From an uncultured Pelagibacteraceae bacterium (lineage in GTDB: Bacteria > Pseudomonadota > Alphaproteobacteria > Pelagibacterales > Pelagibacteraceae), in the NCBI GenBank assembly GCA_902557215.1, contig CACDZM010000002.1, positions 123,679-187,678 on the forward strand: DNA of 64,000 nucleotides, written 5' to 3'. Each line of letters starts with the position of its first letter. Position 1 is the first letter of the stretch. Of this stretch, positions 41,062 through 50,149 are shown piece by piece. The notes beneath the pieces are model-generated. The model was given only the letters and a program-made list of their open reading frames with translations, was not told where the DNA came from and did not search any database. A program made the translations under genes and the position numbers.

Positions 41062-41885
41062 TATAGTTTGATTTCAATTTCCTCTACATCTGATACAGGA
41101 CCTTTCATATGTATTGAATTTTTTGCATCAATCCATATCGATAATTTTCCTGTCGAAAATTCTATATCTGTTTTATTTTCTGTTAAATTATTTATCTTAC
41201 CAGCAAATGCAGTTGCGCAGGCAGCAGTACCACATGCCTTAGTCAATCCAGCTCCTCTTTCCCAGACTTTAACTTTAATCAAATCTTTATTTATTACTTG
41301 AGCAATTGTGACATTACATTTTTCTGGGAAAATTGAGTGTTTTTCAATTTCCGGACCAATTTTTTTAATATTGAAATCGTTTAGTTCATTAACAAAAAAA
41401 ATGATATGTGGATTTCCGACATTCACTGCAGTGCCACCAATATGCTCTTTATCATTTATATCAAGTATTTTAATATTTAAATTTCTTGTATCTAATTTTT
41501 CCAACAAAGGTATTTCACTCCAATCTGTTTTAGCTTTACCGATTTCTGTTGTAACAATCTTATTTCCTAAAATTTCAGACTTTAACAGTCCAGAAAATGT
41601 CTTCAAAATTATAGTTTTGTTATCTGTTTCTTTTGAAATGAAATTAGCAATGCATCTTGTTCCATTACCACATGCTCCTGACTCTCCACCGTCAGAATTA
41701 AAAAATTTTAAGTATGCATCAGCTGAATTATCGTTTTCTATCAAAATCAATTGATCGCAACCAATAAAACTTCTATCGCAAATTTTAATTATCTGCTCTT
41801 TATTTAAATTGGTAATTTTTTGTCTATTATCAATAATTACAAAGTCATTACCTAAACCATCCATTTTAAATGCTTTAATGTTCAT
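41061..41885 (-). CDS. dapF: Diaminopimelate epimerase
   Basis: DapF converts LL- to meso-diaminopimelate for lysine and peptidoglycan synthesis. Its 274 residues contain both active-site cysteines in the usual settings, GACGNGTRCIANF and TKACGTAACATAFA, with the N-terminal MDGLGNDFVIIDNR, FNSDGGESG, and AVNVGNPHIIFF motifs. Its start lies 161 bases from ffh, divergently, and that spacer also holds the ffh leader element. Asd, the second enzyme of the same pathway, is about 11 kb downstream. Confidence 0.97.
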   Translation of the reverse strand: MNIKAFKMDGLGNDFVIIDNRQKITNLNKEQIIKICDRSFIGCDQLILIENDNSADAYLKFFNSDGGESGACGNGTRCIANFISKETDNKTIILKTFSGLLKSEILGNKIVTTEIGKAKTDWSEIPLLEKLDTRNLNIKILDINDKEHIGGTAVNVGNPHIIFFVNELNDFNIKKIGPEIEKHSIFPEKCNVTIAQVINKDLIKVKVWERGAGLTKACGTAACATAFAGKINNLTENKTDIEFSTGKLSIWIDAKNSIHMKGPVSDVEEIEIKL

Positions 41886-41939
41886 ATATGTTTATTTAAC
41901 TTATTTATTGACTTTTTGAACCTCTATTATAGTTTGTGG

Positions 41940-42046
41940 CAGTTTCCGCAAAAACGTTTAATTTGCGGTGTCTTTGGAAACAAAGAGATCGACACTAGTC
42001 TGCGAGGGTTCGCCCACTAGTGCGATTACTGTTGGGTGTAATAAAT
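41940..42046 (+). promoter_or_regulatory. Structured ffh leader RNA (Pelagibacter ffh motif candidate)
   Basis: This is the longest spacer in the window and is visibly less AT-rich than its surroundings. Perfect hairpins: CCGCAAA/TTTGCGG (41946-41952 with 41962-41968), TCTTTG-GAAA-CAAAGA with a GNRA tetraloop (41971-41986), and CACTAGT/ACTAGTG (41993-41999 with 42016-42022) enclosing an inner GCGA/TCGC. GTGTC (41968-41972) can alternatively pair with GACAC (41991-41995), so two exclusive folds are possible. A structured element upstream of ffh was described in Candidatus Pelagibacter by comparative genomics; this is very probably it. A role in SRP feedback control is inferred. Confidence 0.75.
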
Positions 42047-43405
42047 ATGTTTGAAAATTTGACTAATAAATTTGAGGAAGTTTTTTCCTCTTTAAAAAAA
42101 GCACCATCACTAGATGAAAATCAAGTAGATGAGGGATTAAGAGGTATTAGGCAGGCCTTGTTAGAGGCAGATGTATCTCTTGAAGTTGCAAAAGACTTCA
42201 TCGAAAAAGTAAAACCAAAAGCTCTAGGTAAAGAAATTATCAGATCGACATCCCCTGGAGATATGGTTGTGAAGATCGTTTATGACGAATTAGTCAGTTT
42301 GCTTGGTGAAAAAAATGATGATGTAAATCTCAACGCAGTCCCGCCTGTACCAATGATGTTGGTTGGACTTCAGGGCTCTGGTAAAACTACTACAACTGCT
42401 AAACTAGCAAGGTATCTAGAGAACACTAAAAAAAAGAGAGTAATGATGGTTAGTTTAGATATCTATAGGCCTGCTGCACAAGAACAATTAAAATTATTAG
42501 GTGAACAAAATAATATTATAACTTTACCGATAATTGAAGGTCAGCAACCAACTGAAATTTGTCAAAGAGCTTTAAGTGCTGCAAATTTAAATGGCGCAGA
42601 TATAATTCTATTTGATACCGCTGGTAGAACTCAAATAGACTTGCAGATGATGAGTGAAATTAAGCAAATTGAAAATACTATTAACCCTGCAGAGATATTT
42701 CTTGTTGCAGATTCATTAACAGGACAAGTGGCAGCGTCCGTCGCAAAAGAATTTAAAAACACTGTTAACCTCTCAGGAATAATCTTAACTAGAGCAGACG
42801 GAGATGCAAGGGGTGGAGCAGCAGTGAGTATGAAATTTGTGTCACAAGTACCAATTAAATTTTTAGGTATTGGTGAAAAAATTGAAAATCTTGAATTATT
42901 TCATCCAGATAGAATAGCAAATAGAATTCTTGGTATGGGAGATATCATATCTCTTGTAGAAAAAGCAGCTGAGGATTTAGGTGAGGAAAATATAAAGAAA
43001 GCTGAAGAGAATTTAAAAAAAGGTCAATTTTCAATGCAGGATTATTTAACACAATTAAGACAGATGAAAAAAATGGGAGGAATAGAAGGTGTGATGTCAT
43101 TTATGCCTGGTGTATCTAAGGTTAAGTCCCAAATGGAAGCTGCTGGTATAGATGAAAGTGTTATCACTAAAAACGAGGCAATAATTTTGTCGATGACCAA
43201 AAAAGAACGAGAGAATCCAAAAATAATTAATGGTTCAAGAAAAAAAAGAATTGCTAATGGCTCTGGTACAGATCCAGCCACTATCAATAAATTGCTTAAA
43301 CAATTTAAAATGATGTCAGAAATGATGAAAAAAATGTCAAAGGGAAATCTGAAAGGTATGTCTGATAAAGGAATACCACCAGAGCTATTTAATCAATTAA
43401 AATAA
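42047..43405 (+). CDS. ffh: Signal recognition particle protein Ffh
   Basis: Ffh binds signal peptides and 4.5S RNA and, with FtsY, delivers membrane proteins for insertion. The 452 residues have the N domain (MFENLTNKFEEVFSSLKK), G domain with GLQGSGKTTTTAKLARYL, SLDIYRPAAQEQL, DTAGRTQIDLQM, TRADGDARGG and LGIGEKIENLELF, and the Met-rich M domain (RQMKKMGGIEGVMSFMPG, then GSGTDPATINKLLKQFKMM). I use the ATG at 42047; the track's earlier start would put the leader hairpin in the coding region. rpsP follows after 11 bases. Confidence 0.97.
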   Translation: MFENLTNKFEEVFSSLKKAPSLDENQVDEGLRGIRQALLEADVSLEVAKDFIEKVKPKALGKEIIRSTSPGDMVVKIVYDELVSLLGEKNDDVNLNAVPPVPMMLVGLQGSGKTTTTAKLARYLENTKKKRVMMVSLDIYRPAAQEQLKLLGEQNNIITLPIIEGQQPTEICQRALSAANLNGADIILFDTAGRTQIDLQMMSEIKQIENTINPAEIFLVADSLTGQVAASVAKEFKNTVNLSGIILTRADGDARGGAAVSMKFVSQVPIKFLGIGEKIENLELFHPDRIANRILGMGDIISLVEKAAEDLGEENIKKAEENLKKGQFSMQDYLTQLRQMKKMGGIEGVMSFMPGVSKVKSQMEAAGIDESVITKNEAIILSMTKKERENPKIINGSRKKRIANGSGTDPATINKLLKQFKMMSEMMKKMSKGNLKGMSDKGIPPELFNQLK

Positions 43406-43411
43406 AAGGAG
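43406..43411 (+). promoter_or_regulatory. Shine-Dalgarno of rpsP
   Basis: AAGGAG, five bases before the rpsP ATG, is a full match to the anti-Shine-Dalgarno core and supports the chosen start. It fits a highly expressed ribosomal protein gene placed inside the ffh operon. Confidence 0.7.
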
Positions 43412-43416
43412 AGCAA

Positions 43417-43944
43417 ATGTTAAAGTTAAGGTTATCAAGAGGTGGCACAAAAAAAAGACCAGTATACAAGTTAGTTGTTGCAGACAGTAGGTTTTCAAGG
43501 GATGGAAGATTTATAGAAAAGGTAGGTTTTTTTAATCCGTTACTTCCGAAAGAAAAAAAAGAGAGAATAGGACTTGAAGCTGAAAGAATTAAATATTGGT
43601 TGGGTCAAGGAGCAAAACCAACTACAAGAGTGGCAAGAATTCTAGGAGAAAATGAGTTAATGCCTATGCCTGTTAACGGAAATAATCCTCAAAAAGCTAT
43701 TCCAAAAAAAGATAGAAAAAAAGAAGCATCAACAGAGGCCAAAAAAGAAGAAGCTCCTAAAGCAGATGCAGCACCAGCAGCAGAAACAAAAAAAGAAGAG
43801 GCTCCTAAAAAAGAAGAAGCTCCTAAAGCAGATGCAGCACCAGCAGCAGAAACAAAAAAAGAAGAGGCTCCTAAAAAAGAAGAGGCTCCTAAAAAAGAAG
43901 AGGCTCCTAAAAAAGAAGAGGCTTCAAAAGGGGAAAAAAAGTAA
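43417..43944 (+). CDS. rpsP: 30S ribosomal protein S16 with repetitive C-terminal tail
   Basis: S16 is a small-subunit assembly protein. Residues 1-85 are a normal S16 (LKLRLSRGGTKKRPVYKLVV, DGRFIEKVGFFNPLLP, RIKYWLGQGAKPTTRVARIL). Residues 86-175 are an extra Lys/Glu/Ala/Pro tail made of a 22-residue unit (KKEEAPKADAAPAAETKKEEAP) occurring twice, then KKEEAP units and a final KKEEAS. Alphaproteobacterial S16 often has an extension, but the exact tandem repeat is unusual and probably disordered. trmD follows after 14 bases; rimM, often in between, is absent. Confidence 0.95.
   Translation: MLKLRLSRGGTKKRPVYKLVVADSRFSRDGRFIEKVGFFNPLLPKEKKERIGLEAERIKYWLGQGAKPTTRVARILGENELMPMPVNGNNPQKAIPKKDRKKEASTEAKKEEAPKADAAPAAETKKEEAPKKEEAPKADAAPAAETKKEEAPKKEEAPKKEEAPKKEEASKGEKK
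43741..43926 (+). repeat. In-frame tandem repeats in the rpsP tail
   Basis: A 66-base unit is repeated exactly or nearly so at 43741-43806 and 43807-43872. It is followed by three 18-base units (43873-43890, 43891-43908, 43909-43926; the last ends in TTCA). All lengths are multiples of three, so the copy number can change without a frameshift. A large reverse-strand ORF (43689-43973) is a by-product of this repeat. Confidence 0.9.
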
Positions 43945-43958
43945 TTTAAAAAATCATC

Positions 43959-44645
43959 ATGTTCCAAGCCCAAGTATTTACTTTGTACCCAGAATTTTTT
44001 CCTGGCCCTCTTGCTAAAGGCCTGTATGGAAAGGCTCTATCTAATAAGTTATGGAATTTAAATGTTGTAAATATAAGAGATGCAGCAACAGATAAACATA
44101 AAACTGTTGATGACACTCCGTATGGAGGTGGAACAGGTATGTTACTTAAACCAGATATATTAGCAAAATCGTTAGACCAAAGAGTAAAAAAAAATGAAAG
44201 AATTTTTTATTTATCACCTAAGGGAAAAAAATTTGACCAAAAATTTGCAAAAGATTTGTCAAAAGAAAAATCTATCTCTCTAATTTGTGGTCATTTTGAA
44301 GGAGTTGATGAGAGAGTTTTAGATACAAGAAATATAGAAGAAATAAGTATAGGAGATTATGTCTTGTCTGGTGGAGAAACTGCTGCATTAGTTGTGCTTG
44401 ATACCATTTTAAGACTTTTACCTGGTGTACTAGGAAATAAAAAATCTGCAATTGATGAAACCTTTGAAAATGGTCTTTTAGAGTACCCCCAATATACAAA
44501 ACCTCAAATTTGGGAGGAAAAACCAGTACCTGAAGTATTATTATCTGGAGATCATGCTAAAATTAAAGACTGGCGTTTATCTCAATCTGAGGCTATAACT
44601 CGCGTCCGAAGACCAGATTTGTGGCAAAAATATAAGAAAAACTAA
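43959..44645 (+). CDS. trmD: tRNA (guanine-N1-)-methyltransferase TrmD
   Basis: TrmD methylates G37 next to the anticodon using SAM, preventing frameshifts. The 228 residues contain the SPOUT trefoil-knot motifs ICGHFEGVDERVLDTR and EISIGDYVLSGGETAALVVL, the PYGGGTGMLLKP loop, and the C-terminal LLEYPQYTKPQIWE and SGDHAKIKDWR segment. It lies between rpsP and rplS as in most bacteria. The start ATG is 14 bases after the rpsP stop. Confidence 0.97.
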   Translation: MFQAQVFTLYPEFFPGPLAKGLYGKALSNKLWNLNVVNIRDAATDKHKTVDDTPYGGGTGMLLKPDILAKSLDQRVKKNERIFYLSPKGKKFDQKFAKDLSKEKSISLICGHFEGVDERVLDTRNIEEISIGDYVLSGGETAALVVLDTILRLLPGVLGNKKSAIDETFENGLLEYPQYTKPQIWEEKPVPEVLLSGDHAKIKDWRLSQSEAITRVRRPDLWQKYKKN

Positions 44646-44660
44646 TTGAACAATTATAGA

Positions 44661-45236
44661 ATGAAAACAATCGAAGAAATAAATCAACATAATGTTAAAA
44701 AAATTCTATCAGAAAAAAAAATTCCTGATTTTTTTGCTGGAGATGTAGTTAAAGTAGGTGTCAGAATTACAGAGGGTAAAAAAGAGAGAATACAGTTCTT
44801 CGAAGGCGTTTGTATTGCAAAGAAAAATAGAGATTTGAACTCGTCATTTACAGTCAGAAAAATTTCATTTGGAGAAGGTGTTGAAAGAACTTTTCCGTTA
44901 TATGGGACTGTGATTGACTCTATTAAAGTAATCCGTTCAGGCAAAGTCAGAAGAGCAAAGCTTTACTACCTAAGGGATAGAACAGGAAAATCAGCAAGGA
45001 TTGCTGAAAAAATAAGAAAAAAAATTGGCATTGATATTGATGTAAAGCCTGAGACGGTAAATGAGGAAAATCTTGCCCCAACAAATAAAGAAATTGAAAC
45101 TGAGATAAATACAAAGGTTGTGTCAACATCAGATGAAAAAAAAGAGGAAACTACTAAAAAAGAACCTCAAATAGATGCACCTAAAGCTGATATTAAAGCA
45201 GAAAAAAAACTTGAAAATCCCTCAGAAAAAAAATAA
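44661..45236 (+). CDS. rplS: 50S ribosomal protein L19 with extended C-terminus
   Basis: L19 sits at the interface of the ribosomal subunits. Residues 1 to about 115 are standard ([80 protein letters not shown]). About 75 more residues form a charged low-complexity tail ([20 protein letters not shown]), sharing the APKAD stretch with the S16 tail two genes upstream. I use the ATG at 44661, since the track's TTG 15 bases earlier abuts trmD and adds non-conserved residues. leuC follows after 11 bases. Confidence 0.95.
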   Translation: MKTIEEINQHNVKKILSEKKIPDFFAGDVVKVGVRITEGKKERIQFFEGVCIAKKNRDLNSSFTVRKISFGEGVERTFPLYGTVIDSIKVIRSGKVRRAKLYYLRDRTGKSARIAEKIRKKIGIDIDVKPETVNEENLAPTNKEIETEINTKVVSTSDEKKEETTKKEPQIDAPKADIKAEKKLENPSEKK

Positions 45237-45247
45237 TTTTTTTCTCA

Positions 45248-46651
45248 ATGCCCAATACTCTTTACGATAAAATTTGGAACGATCACCTAGTAGATCAACA
45301 GGCTGATGGAACAGCTTTATTGTTTGTTGATAGGCATTTGGTTCATGAAGTAACTAGCCCACAAGCTTTTGAAGGTCTGAGAAATTCAAATAGGAAAGTT
45401 AGACATCCAAAACTTACTCTAGCTGTTGCAGACCACAATGTACCAACAACTGATAGATCAAAAGGAATATCTGATAAAGAATCTAAAATTCAGGTAGATA
45501 CATTAGAAGCAAATTGCAAAGAGTTTGGTATTAAATTATTTGGAATGGGTGATAAGAGACAGGGTATAGTTCATATAATCGGACCTGAGCAAGGTTTCAC
45601 GCAACCGGGAACAGTAATTGTTTGTGGAGATAGCCATACAGCGACACACGGCGCCTTTGGATCTTTAGCTTTTGGAATTGGAACATCAGAGGTAGAACAT
45701 GTTTTGGCTACTCAAACATTAGTTCAAAAAAAAGCAAAAAATTTTAGAATTAATGTAGAAGGTAAACTCCCATTAGGAGTAACATCAAAAGATGTAATTC
45801 TTCAAATAATAGGAAAAATTGGAACTGCTGGTGGAACTGGATGTGTTATAGAGTATGCTGGAGATTTAATTAGATCTTTGAGTGTTGAGCAAAGAATGAC
45901 TATTTGTAACATGACTATAGAAGGTGGAGCTAGAGCAGGACTGATTGCCCCTGATGAAAAAATATTTAAATATCTTGAGGGCAAACCTATGTCACCGAAA
46001 GGAAAAAATTGGGAAAATGCTTTAGAATATTGGAGAAATTTAAAGTCAGATGATGGAGCAAAATTCGATAAAGAAGTTAATTTAAAAGCTGAAGAAATTT
46101 TACCAATGATAACTTGGGGGACTTCTCCACAAGATGTAATCACGATAGATGGCAAGATTCCCAACCCTCAAAATGAAAAAAATGAAGATAAGAAAAATTC
46201 ATTAGAAAGAGCGCTAAATTATATGGGCTTAAAACCTAATATGGCTGCAAAAGATATTAAAATAGATAAAGTTTTTATAGGAAGCTGCACAAATGGTAGA
46301 ATTGAAGACCTAAGAGAGGCTGCGAAAATTCTTAAAGACAAAAAAATAGCCTCCCACGTTCATGCGATGGTCGTTCCTGGATCGGGTTTAGTAAAAGAGC
46401 AAGCGGAGCAGGAAGGATTGGATAAAATATTCGTTAACTCAGGTTTTGAATGGAGGGAACCAGGTTGTTCAATGTGCCTAGCAATGAATGCTGACAAATT
46501 AAAACCTGAGGAAAGATGTGCATCCACTTCAAATAGAAATTTTGAGGGAAGACAAGGTAGAGGTGGAAGAACACACCTTGTCAGTCCAGGCATGGCCGCT
46601 GCAGCAGCAATATCTGGTAGTCTTGATGATGTGAGAAAGTACCAAAATTAG
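45248..46651 (+). CDS. leuC: 3-isopropylmalate dehydratase large subunit
   Basis: LeuC is the catalytic [4Fe-4S] subunit that isomerises 2- to 3-isopropylmalate in leucine synthesis. The 467 residues show [48 protein letters not shown], the cluster ligands in [14 protein letters not shown] and [11 protein letters not shown], and the C-terminal [21 protein letters not shown]. It is the first gene of leuCDB; leuD starts on the base after its stop. leuA is not in this window. Confidence 0.97.
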   Translation: MPNTLYDKIWNDHLVDQQADGTALLFVDRHLVHEVTSPQAFEGLRNSNRKVRHPKLTLAVADHNVPTTDRSKGISDKESKIQVDTLEANCKEFGIKLFGMGDKRQGIVHIIGPEQGFTQPGTVIVCGDSHTATHGAFGSLAFGIGTSEVEHVLATQTLVQKKAKNFRINVEGKLPLGVTSKDVILQIIGKIGTAGGTGCVIEYAGDLIRSLSVEQRMTICNMTIEGGARAGLIAPDEKIFKYLEGKPMSPKGKNWENALEYWRNLKSDDGAKFDKEVNLKAEEILPMITWGTSPQDVITIDGKIPNPQNEKNEDKKNSLERALNYMGLKPNMAAKDIKIDKVFIGSCTNGRIEDLREAAKILKDKKIASHVHAMVVPGSGLVKEQAEQEGLDKIFVNSGFEWREPGCSMCLAMNADKLKPEERCASTSNRNFEGRQGRGGRTHLVSPGMAAAAAISGSLDDVRKYQN

Positions 46652-47257
46652 ATGCAAAAATTTAGCACACTTAAAAGTATTCCGGCATATTTACCGATTG
46701 TTAATGTTGATACTGATATGATTATCCCTAAACAATTTCTTAAAACTATTAAAAGAACTGGGTTAGGTAAAAATTTATTCTTTGAAATGAGATATGATGA
46801 TAAAGGTAAAGAAATTAATGAATTTATTTTAAATAAAACTCCATTTAATAAATCAAAAATTTTGATAGCTGGGAAAAATTTTGGATGTGGCTCTTCAAGG
46901 GAACATGCACCCTGGGCATTGTTAGATTTTGGTATTACTTGTGTGATTAGCTCAAGTTTTGCTGATATTTTCCACAACAATTGTTTTAAAAATGGAATTT
47001 TACCAATCATTCTTAATGATGATAAAATTAAAGAATTATCAGAGTATGCTAATAGAAAAGAGGAAATTTTTGTAGACCTTAATGTGGAAAAAGTAATTTA
47101 TGGAAATAACGAAGTTAGATTTAAAGTAGACCCATTTAAAAAAAAATGTCTATTAGAGGGCTTAGATGACATAGCGTTATCACTTAATAAATCCAAAAAA
47201 ATTGAAAATTTCGAAAAAGATCTTAAAAGTCAAAAGCCATGGATCTTTAATGATTAA
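46652..47257 (+). CDS. leuD: 3-isopropylmalate dehydratase small subunit
   Basis: LeuD is the swivelling small subunit paired with LeuC. The 201 residues include [62 protein letters not shown] and the [16 protein letters not shown] ending. It follows leuC without a gap and overlaps leuB by eight bases, so LeuCD stoichiometry is probably kept by translational coupling. Confidence 0.97.
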   Translation: MQKFSTLKSIPAYLPIVNVDTDMIIPKQFLKTIKRTGLGKNLFFEMRYDDKGKEINEFILNKTPFNKSKILIAGKNFGCGSSREHAPWALLDFGITCVISSSFADIFHNNCFKNGILPIILNDDKIKELSEYANRKEEIFVDLNVEKVIYGNNEVRFKVDPFKKKCLLEGLDDIALSLNKSKKIENFEKDLKSQKPWIFND

Positions 47258-48356
47258 GGTTAAAAAGAGAAAAATATTATTATTACCAGGTGATGGTATA
47301 GGCCCCGAAGTCATTGGTGAAGTTAGAAAGATAATAAATTGGTTTAATGACAAAAAATCTTTAGATTTTGAAATTGATGAAGATTTGGCCGGAGGATGTT
47401 CTTATGACAAACATGGAACCCCAATTACCGATGAGGTATTTTATAAAGCTTTAGAGAGCGCTGTTATAATGTTAGGCGCCGTTGGAGGGCCAAAATGGGA
47501 TCAAGTTGAATTTTCCAAGAAACCTGAAAGAGCTCTTTTAAAATTAAGGAAAGAGTTGAAACTTTTTGCTAATTTAAGACCAGCAATATGTTTTAAACAG
47601 TTAGTCGACGCATCAACTTTAAAACCAGATGTTGTCTCAGGTTTAGACATTATGATCGTCAGAGAACTTACCGGTGGAATATATTTTGGAGAACCTAGAG
47701 GTATCAAACCAATAGAAAATGGTGAGAGAAAAGGAATTAATACGCACTCTTACACTAGTAGCGAAATAATCAGAGTCGCTCGGATTGCATTCGATTTAGC
47801 AAAAAAAAGATCAAATAAAGTTACATCTTGTGAAAAATCAAATGTGATGGAAGCAGGTCAACTTTGGAAAGAGGAAGTTCAAGCACTTCATGAGAAAGAG
47901 TATAAAGATGTTGAGTTAAGCCATATGCTAGCAGATAATTGTGCAATGCAATTGCTTAGAAATCCTAAACAATTTGATGTTATTGTGACGGATAATTTAT
48001 TTGGTGATATGTTGTCCGATCAAGCATCTATGTTGACTGGATCATTAGGTCTTTTACCATCTGCATCTCTAGGAGCCAAAAATAATGAGGGAGAGATGAG
48101 AGCAATGTATGAGCCAATTCATGGATCTGCACCTGATATAGCAGGTAAAGGTATTGCAAATCCGATTGCAACTATATTAAGTTTTGCAATGGCTTTGAGA
48201 TACTCCTTAGACCTGGATAAAGAAGCAGAATCTTTGGAAAAAGCTGTTCAGAGTGTACTAAATGAAGGATTAAGAACAAAAGATATTTTATCTAAGGGAA
48301 TGAAAGAGATATCAACATCACAAATGGGTGATGCGATTATTTCAAAATTGCAATAA
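47250..48356 (+). CDS. leuB: 3-isopropylmalate dehydrogenase
   Basis: LeuB oxidises and decarboxylates 3-isopropylmalate to 2-oxoisocaproate with NAD+. About 368 residues from [20 protein letters not shown]; the track's earlier start lies inside leuD. Visible: [15 protein letters not shown], the substrate segment [47 protein letters not shown] with catalytic Asp residues, and the NAD+-binding [17 protein letters not shown]. Confidence 0.97.
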   Translation: MIKVKKRKILLLPGDGIGPEVIGEVRKIINWFNDKKSLDFEIDEDLAGGCSYDKHGTPITDEVFYKALESAVIMLGAVGGPKWDQVEFSKKPERALLKLRKELKLFANLRPAICFKQLVDASTLKPDVVSGLDIMIVRELTGGIYFGEPRGIKPIENGERKGINTHSYTSSEIIRVARIAFDLAKKRSNKVTSCEKSNVMEAGQLWKEEVQALHEKEYKDVELSHMLADNCAMQLLRNPKQFDVIVTDNLFGDMLSDQASMLTGSLGLLPSASLGAKNNEGEMRAMYEPIHGSAPDIAGKGIANPIATILSFAMALRYSLDLDKEAESLEKAVQSVLNEGLRTKDILSKGMKEISTSQMGDAIISKLQ

Positions 48357-48382
48357 CTAATTATTTATTCTAAAATTAAAAT

Positions 48383-50149
48383 ATGCCTAGCTATAATGCA
48401 CCAGTCAAAGATATGATGTTTCTATATGAGAAACTAAGGGATAATAAAAATTATAATGAATTAGAGAAATATAAAGAAGTTAACTCAGAGTTAGTAAAGG
48501 ATATCTTAGAGGAAGCTGCAAAAATAAATCAAAATTTAATTTTACCTCTTGCAAAAACTGGAGATGAAAATCCAGCTATATTAGAAAATGGAGTAGTAAG
48601 AACACCCCCAGGATATAAAGAAGCTTATAAGAAATATATCGAGGATGGTTGGACTTCCTTATCTTGTGATCCAAAATATGGAGGACAAGGTATGCCTAGA
48701 ACAGTGAGTGCATTTTTTGATGAAATGTTATCTTCAGCTAGTCTAGCATTTAAACTTTATAGTGAATTATCACTTGGTGCCTACAATTGTATTCATCACC
48801 ATGCCCCAGATGAAATTAAAGATAAATATCTTCCAAAAATGGTTGAGGGAAAATGGAGTGGCACTATGTGTTTAACAGAACCAGTTTGTGGAACGGATTT
48901 AGGTTTACTTAAAACAAAAGCTGTAGAGCAACCCGATGGAACATACAAAATCACTGGCCAAAAAATATTTATTACATCTGGTGATCATGATTTAACAGAA
49001 AATATAATTCATCTTGTAATAGCAAGAGCATCAGATTCACCGAAAGGTACTAAGGGAATAAGTTTATTTTTAGTCCCAAAATTTATTGTAAAAGAAGATG
49101 GAACAATTGGCGCTAGAAATGGAATATCTACAGGATCAATAGAGACAAAAATGGGTATTAAAGGTTCAGCTACTTGCGTTTTAAATTTTGATGATGCAAC
49201 TGGAATTATGATTGGTCCTAAGAATAAAGGACTAAGTCAAATGTTTACAATGATGAATTTAGAAAGAATTGTCGTTGGAATTCAAGGTTTAGGAATTTCA
49301 GAAATTGCTTATCAAAATTCATTGAGTTATGCCAAAGAGAGAAAGCAAGGAAAAAGCAACAATAATAAATCGCAAAATGGAAATGCTGATGCAATTATTG
49401 AACATGCAGATATACGTAAAACATTGTTGAACATGAAATCTATAATTGAGGGAGAGAGAGCATTATGTTTCTGGTTATCGCAACAAACTGAAGTAAGTTT
49501 AAATCACGATGATCAGAAAATAAAACAAGATGCTTCAGACATGGTCTCATTAATGACACCTGTTGTAAAATCTTTATTTTCAGATTTAGGAATGGAGATT
49601 ACAAGCGATGCAATGCAAATTTTTGGCGGGTATGGCTATACTAAAGATCAAGGTATAGAGCAATTATATAGAGATAATAGAATTACACCAATTTACGAGG
49701 GAACAAATTCTGTTCAAGCTGCTGATTTAGTTTTTAGAAAATTATTAAATAAGAATGGAAATATAATAGATAAATTTTTAGATTTAGTTAAAACTGAAAC
49801 AAATTCAAATAACGAAAAAGTCAAGCCATTTATAAAAGAATTTAATTATTATTTAAATGTACTTAAGAACTTTAGTGATTGGACTATTCAGAGATTAGAA
49901 ACCAATAAAGATGATGTAAGCGCAGCTGCAAATGATTATTTAAAAACTCTTGGCTATATATCATTAGCATTTTCATGGATAAAAATTCTTAATATAAGTT
50001 TCAAAGACTATGAGGAGAATAAAAAATTTTATGATGATAAAATAAATACTGCTAAATTTTATTTTGATAAAGTGCTACCAAGAGCTGAACAACATTATAA
50101 ATCTGCAATTACTGGAAGTTTAAATATAATGAACTTCAAATTTAGTTAA
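48383..50149 (+). CDS. dmdC: Acyl-CoA dehydrogenase, 3-methylmercaptopropionyl-CoA dehydrogenase (DmdC-like)
   Basis: This 588-residue acyl-CoA dehydrogenase is of the long type with a C-terminal extension. FAD and catalytic regions are visible: CLTEPVCGTDLGLLKTKA, KIFITSGDHDLTEN, the helix GGYGYTKDQGIEQLYRDNRI, and IYEGTNSVQAADL with the catalytic Glu. DmdC oxidises 3-methylmercaptopropionyl-CoA in DMSP demethylation. The DmdC assignment rests on the length class plus direct linkage to dmdB and dmdA; a general acyl-CoA substrate cannot be ruled out. dmdB begins on the next base after its stop (TAAATG). Confidence 0.87.
   Translation: MPSYNAPVKDMMFLYEKLRDNKNYNELEKYKEVNSELVKDILEEAAKINQNLILPLAKTGDENPAILENGVVRTPPGYKEAYKKYIEDGWTSLSCDPKYGGQGMPRTVSAFFDEMLSSASLAFKLYSELSLGAYNCIHHHAPDEIKDKYLPKMVEGKWSGTMCLTEPVCGTDLGLLKTKAVEQPDGTYKITGQKIFITSGDHDLTENIIHLVIARASDSPKGTKGISLFLVPKFIVKEDGTIGARNGISTGSIETKMGIKGSATCVLNFDDATGIMIGPKNKGLSQMFTMMNLERIVVGIQGLGISEIAYQNSLSYAKERKQGKSNNNKSQNGNADAIIEHADIRKTLLNMKSIIEGERALCFWLSQQTEVSLNHDDQKIKQDASDMVSLMTPVVKSLFSDLGMEITSDAMQIFGGYGYTKDQGIEQLYRDNRITPIYEGTNSVQAADLVFRKLLNKNGNIIDKFLDLVKTETNSNNEKVKPFIKEFNYYLNVLKNFSDWTIQRLETNKDDVSAAANDYLKTLGYISLAFSWIKILNISFKDYEENKKFYDDKINTAKFYFDKVLPRAEQHYKSAITGSLNIMNFKFS

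Noticed and set aside
41308-41754. 148-residue plus-strand ORF antisense to dapF
   Set aside because: It lies wholly within dapF, whose two catalytic cysteine motifs and full length are clear; the ORF has no recognisable domain.
41940-42046. Reading the ffh spacer as the 4.5S SRP RNA gene
   Set aside because: The conserved SRP RNA core (GGAAGGAAGCAGC-like tetraloop and internal loop) is absent, and the element ends right at the ffh start, which fits a cis leader better than a separate RNA.
43689-43973. 94-residue minus-strand ORF with repeated SSFLGA units
   Set aside because: It is the antisense of the KKEEAP-coding repeat in rpsP; the repeat keeps all frames open, and no start signal or homology is evident.
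47202-47249. Earlier leuB start at 47202
   Set aside because: The added 16 residues are leuD coding sequence in another frame and not LeuB-like; [16 protein letters not shown] from 47250 is the normal N-terminus.
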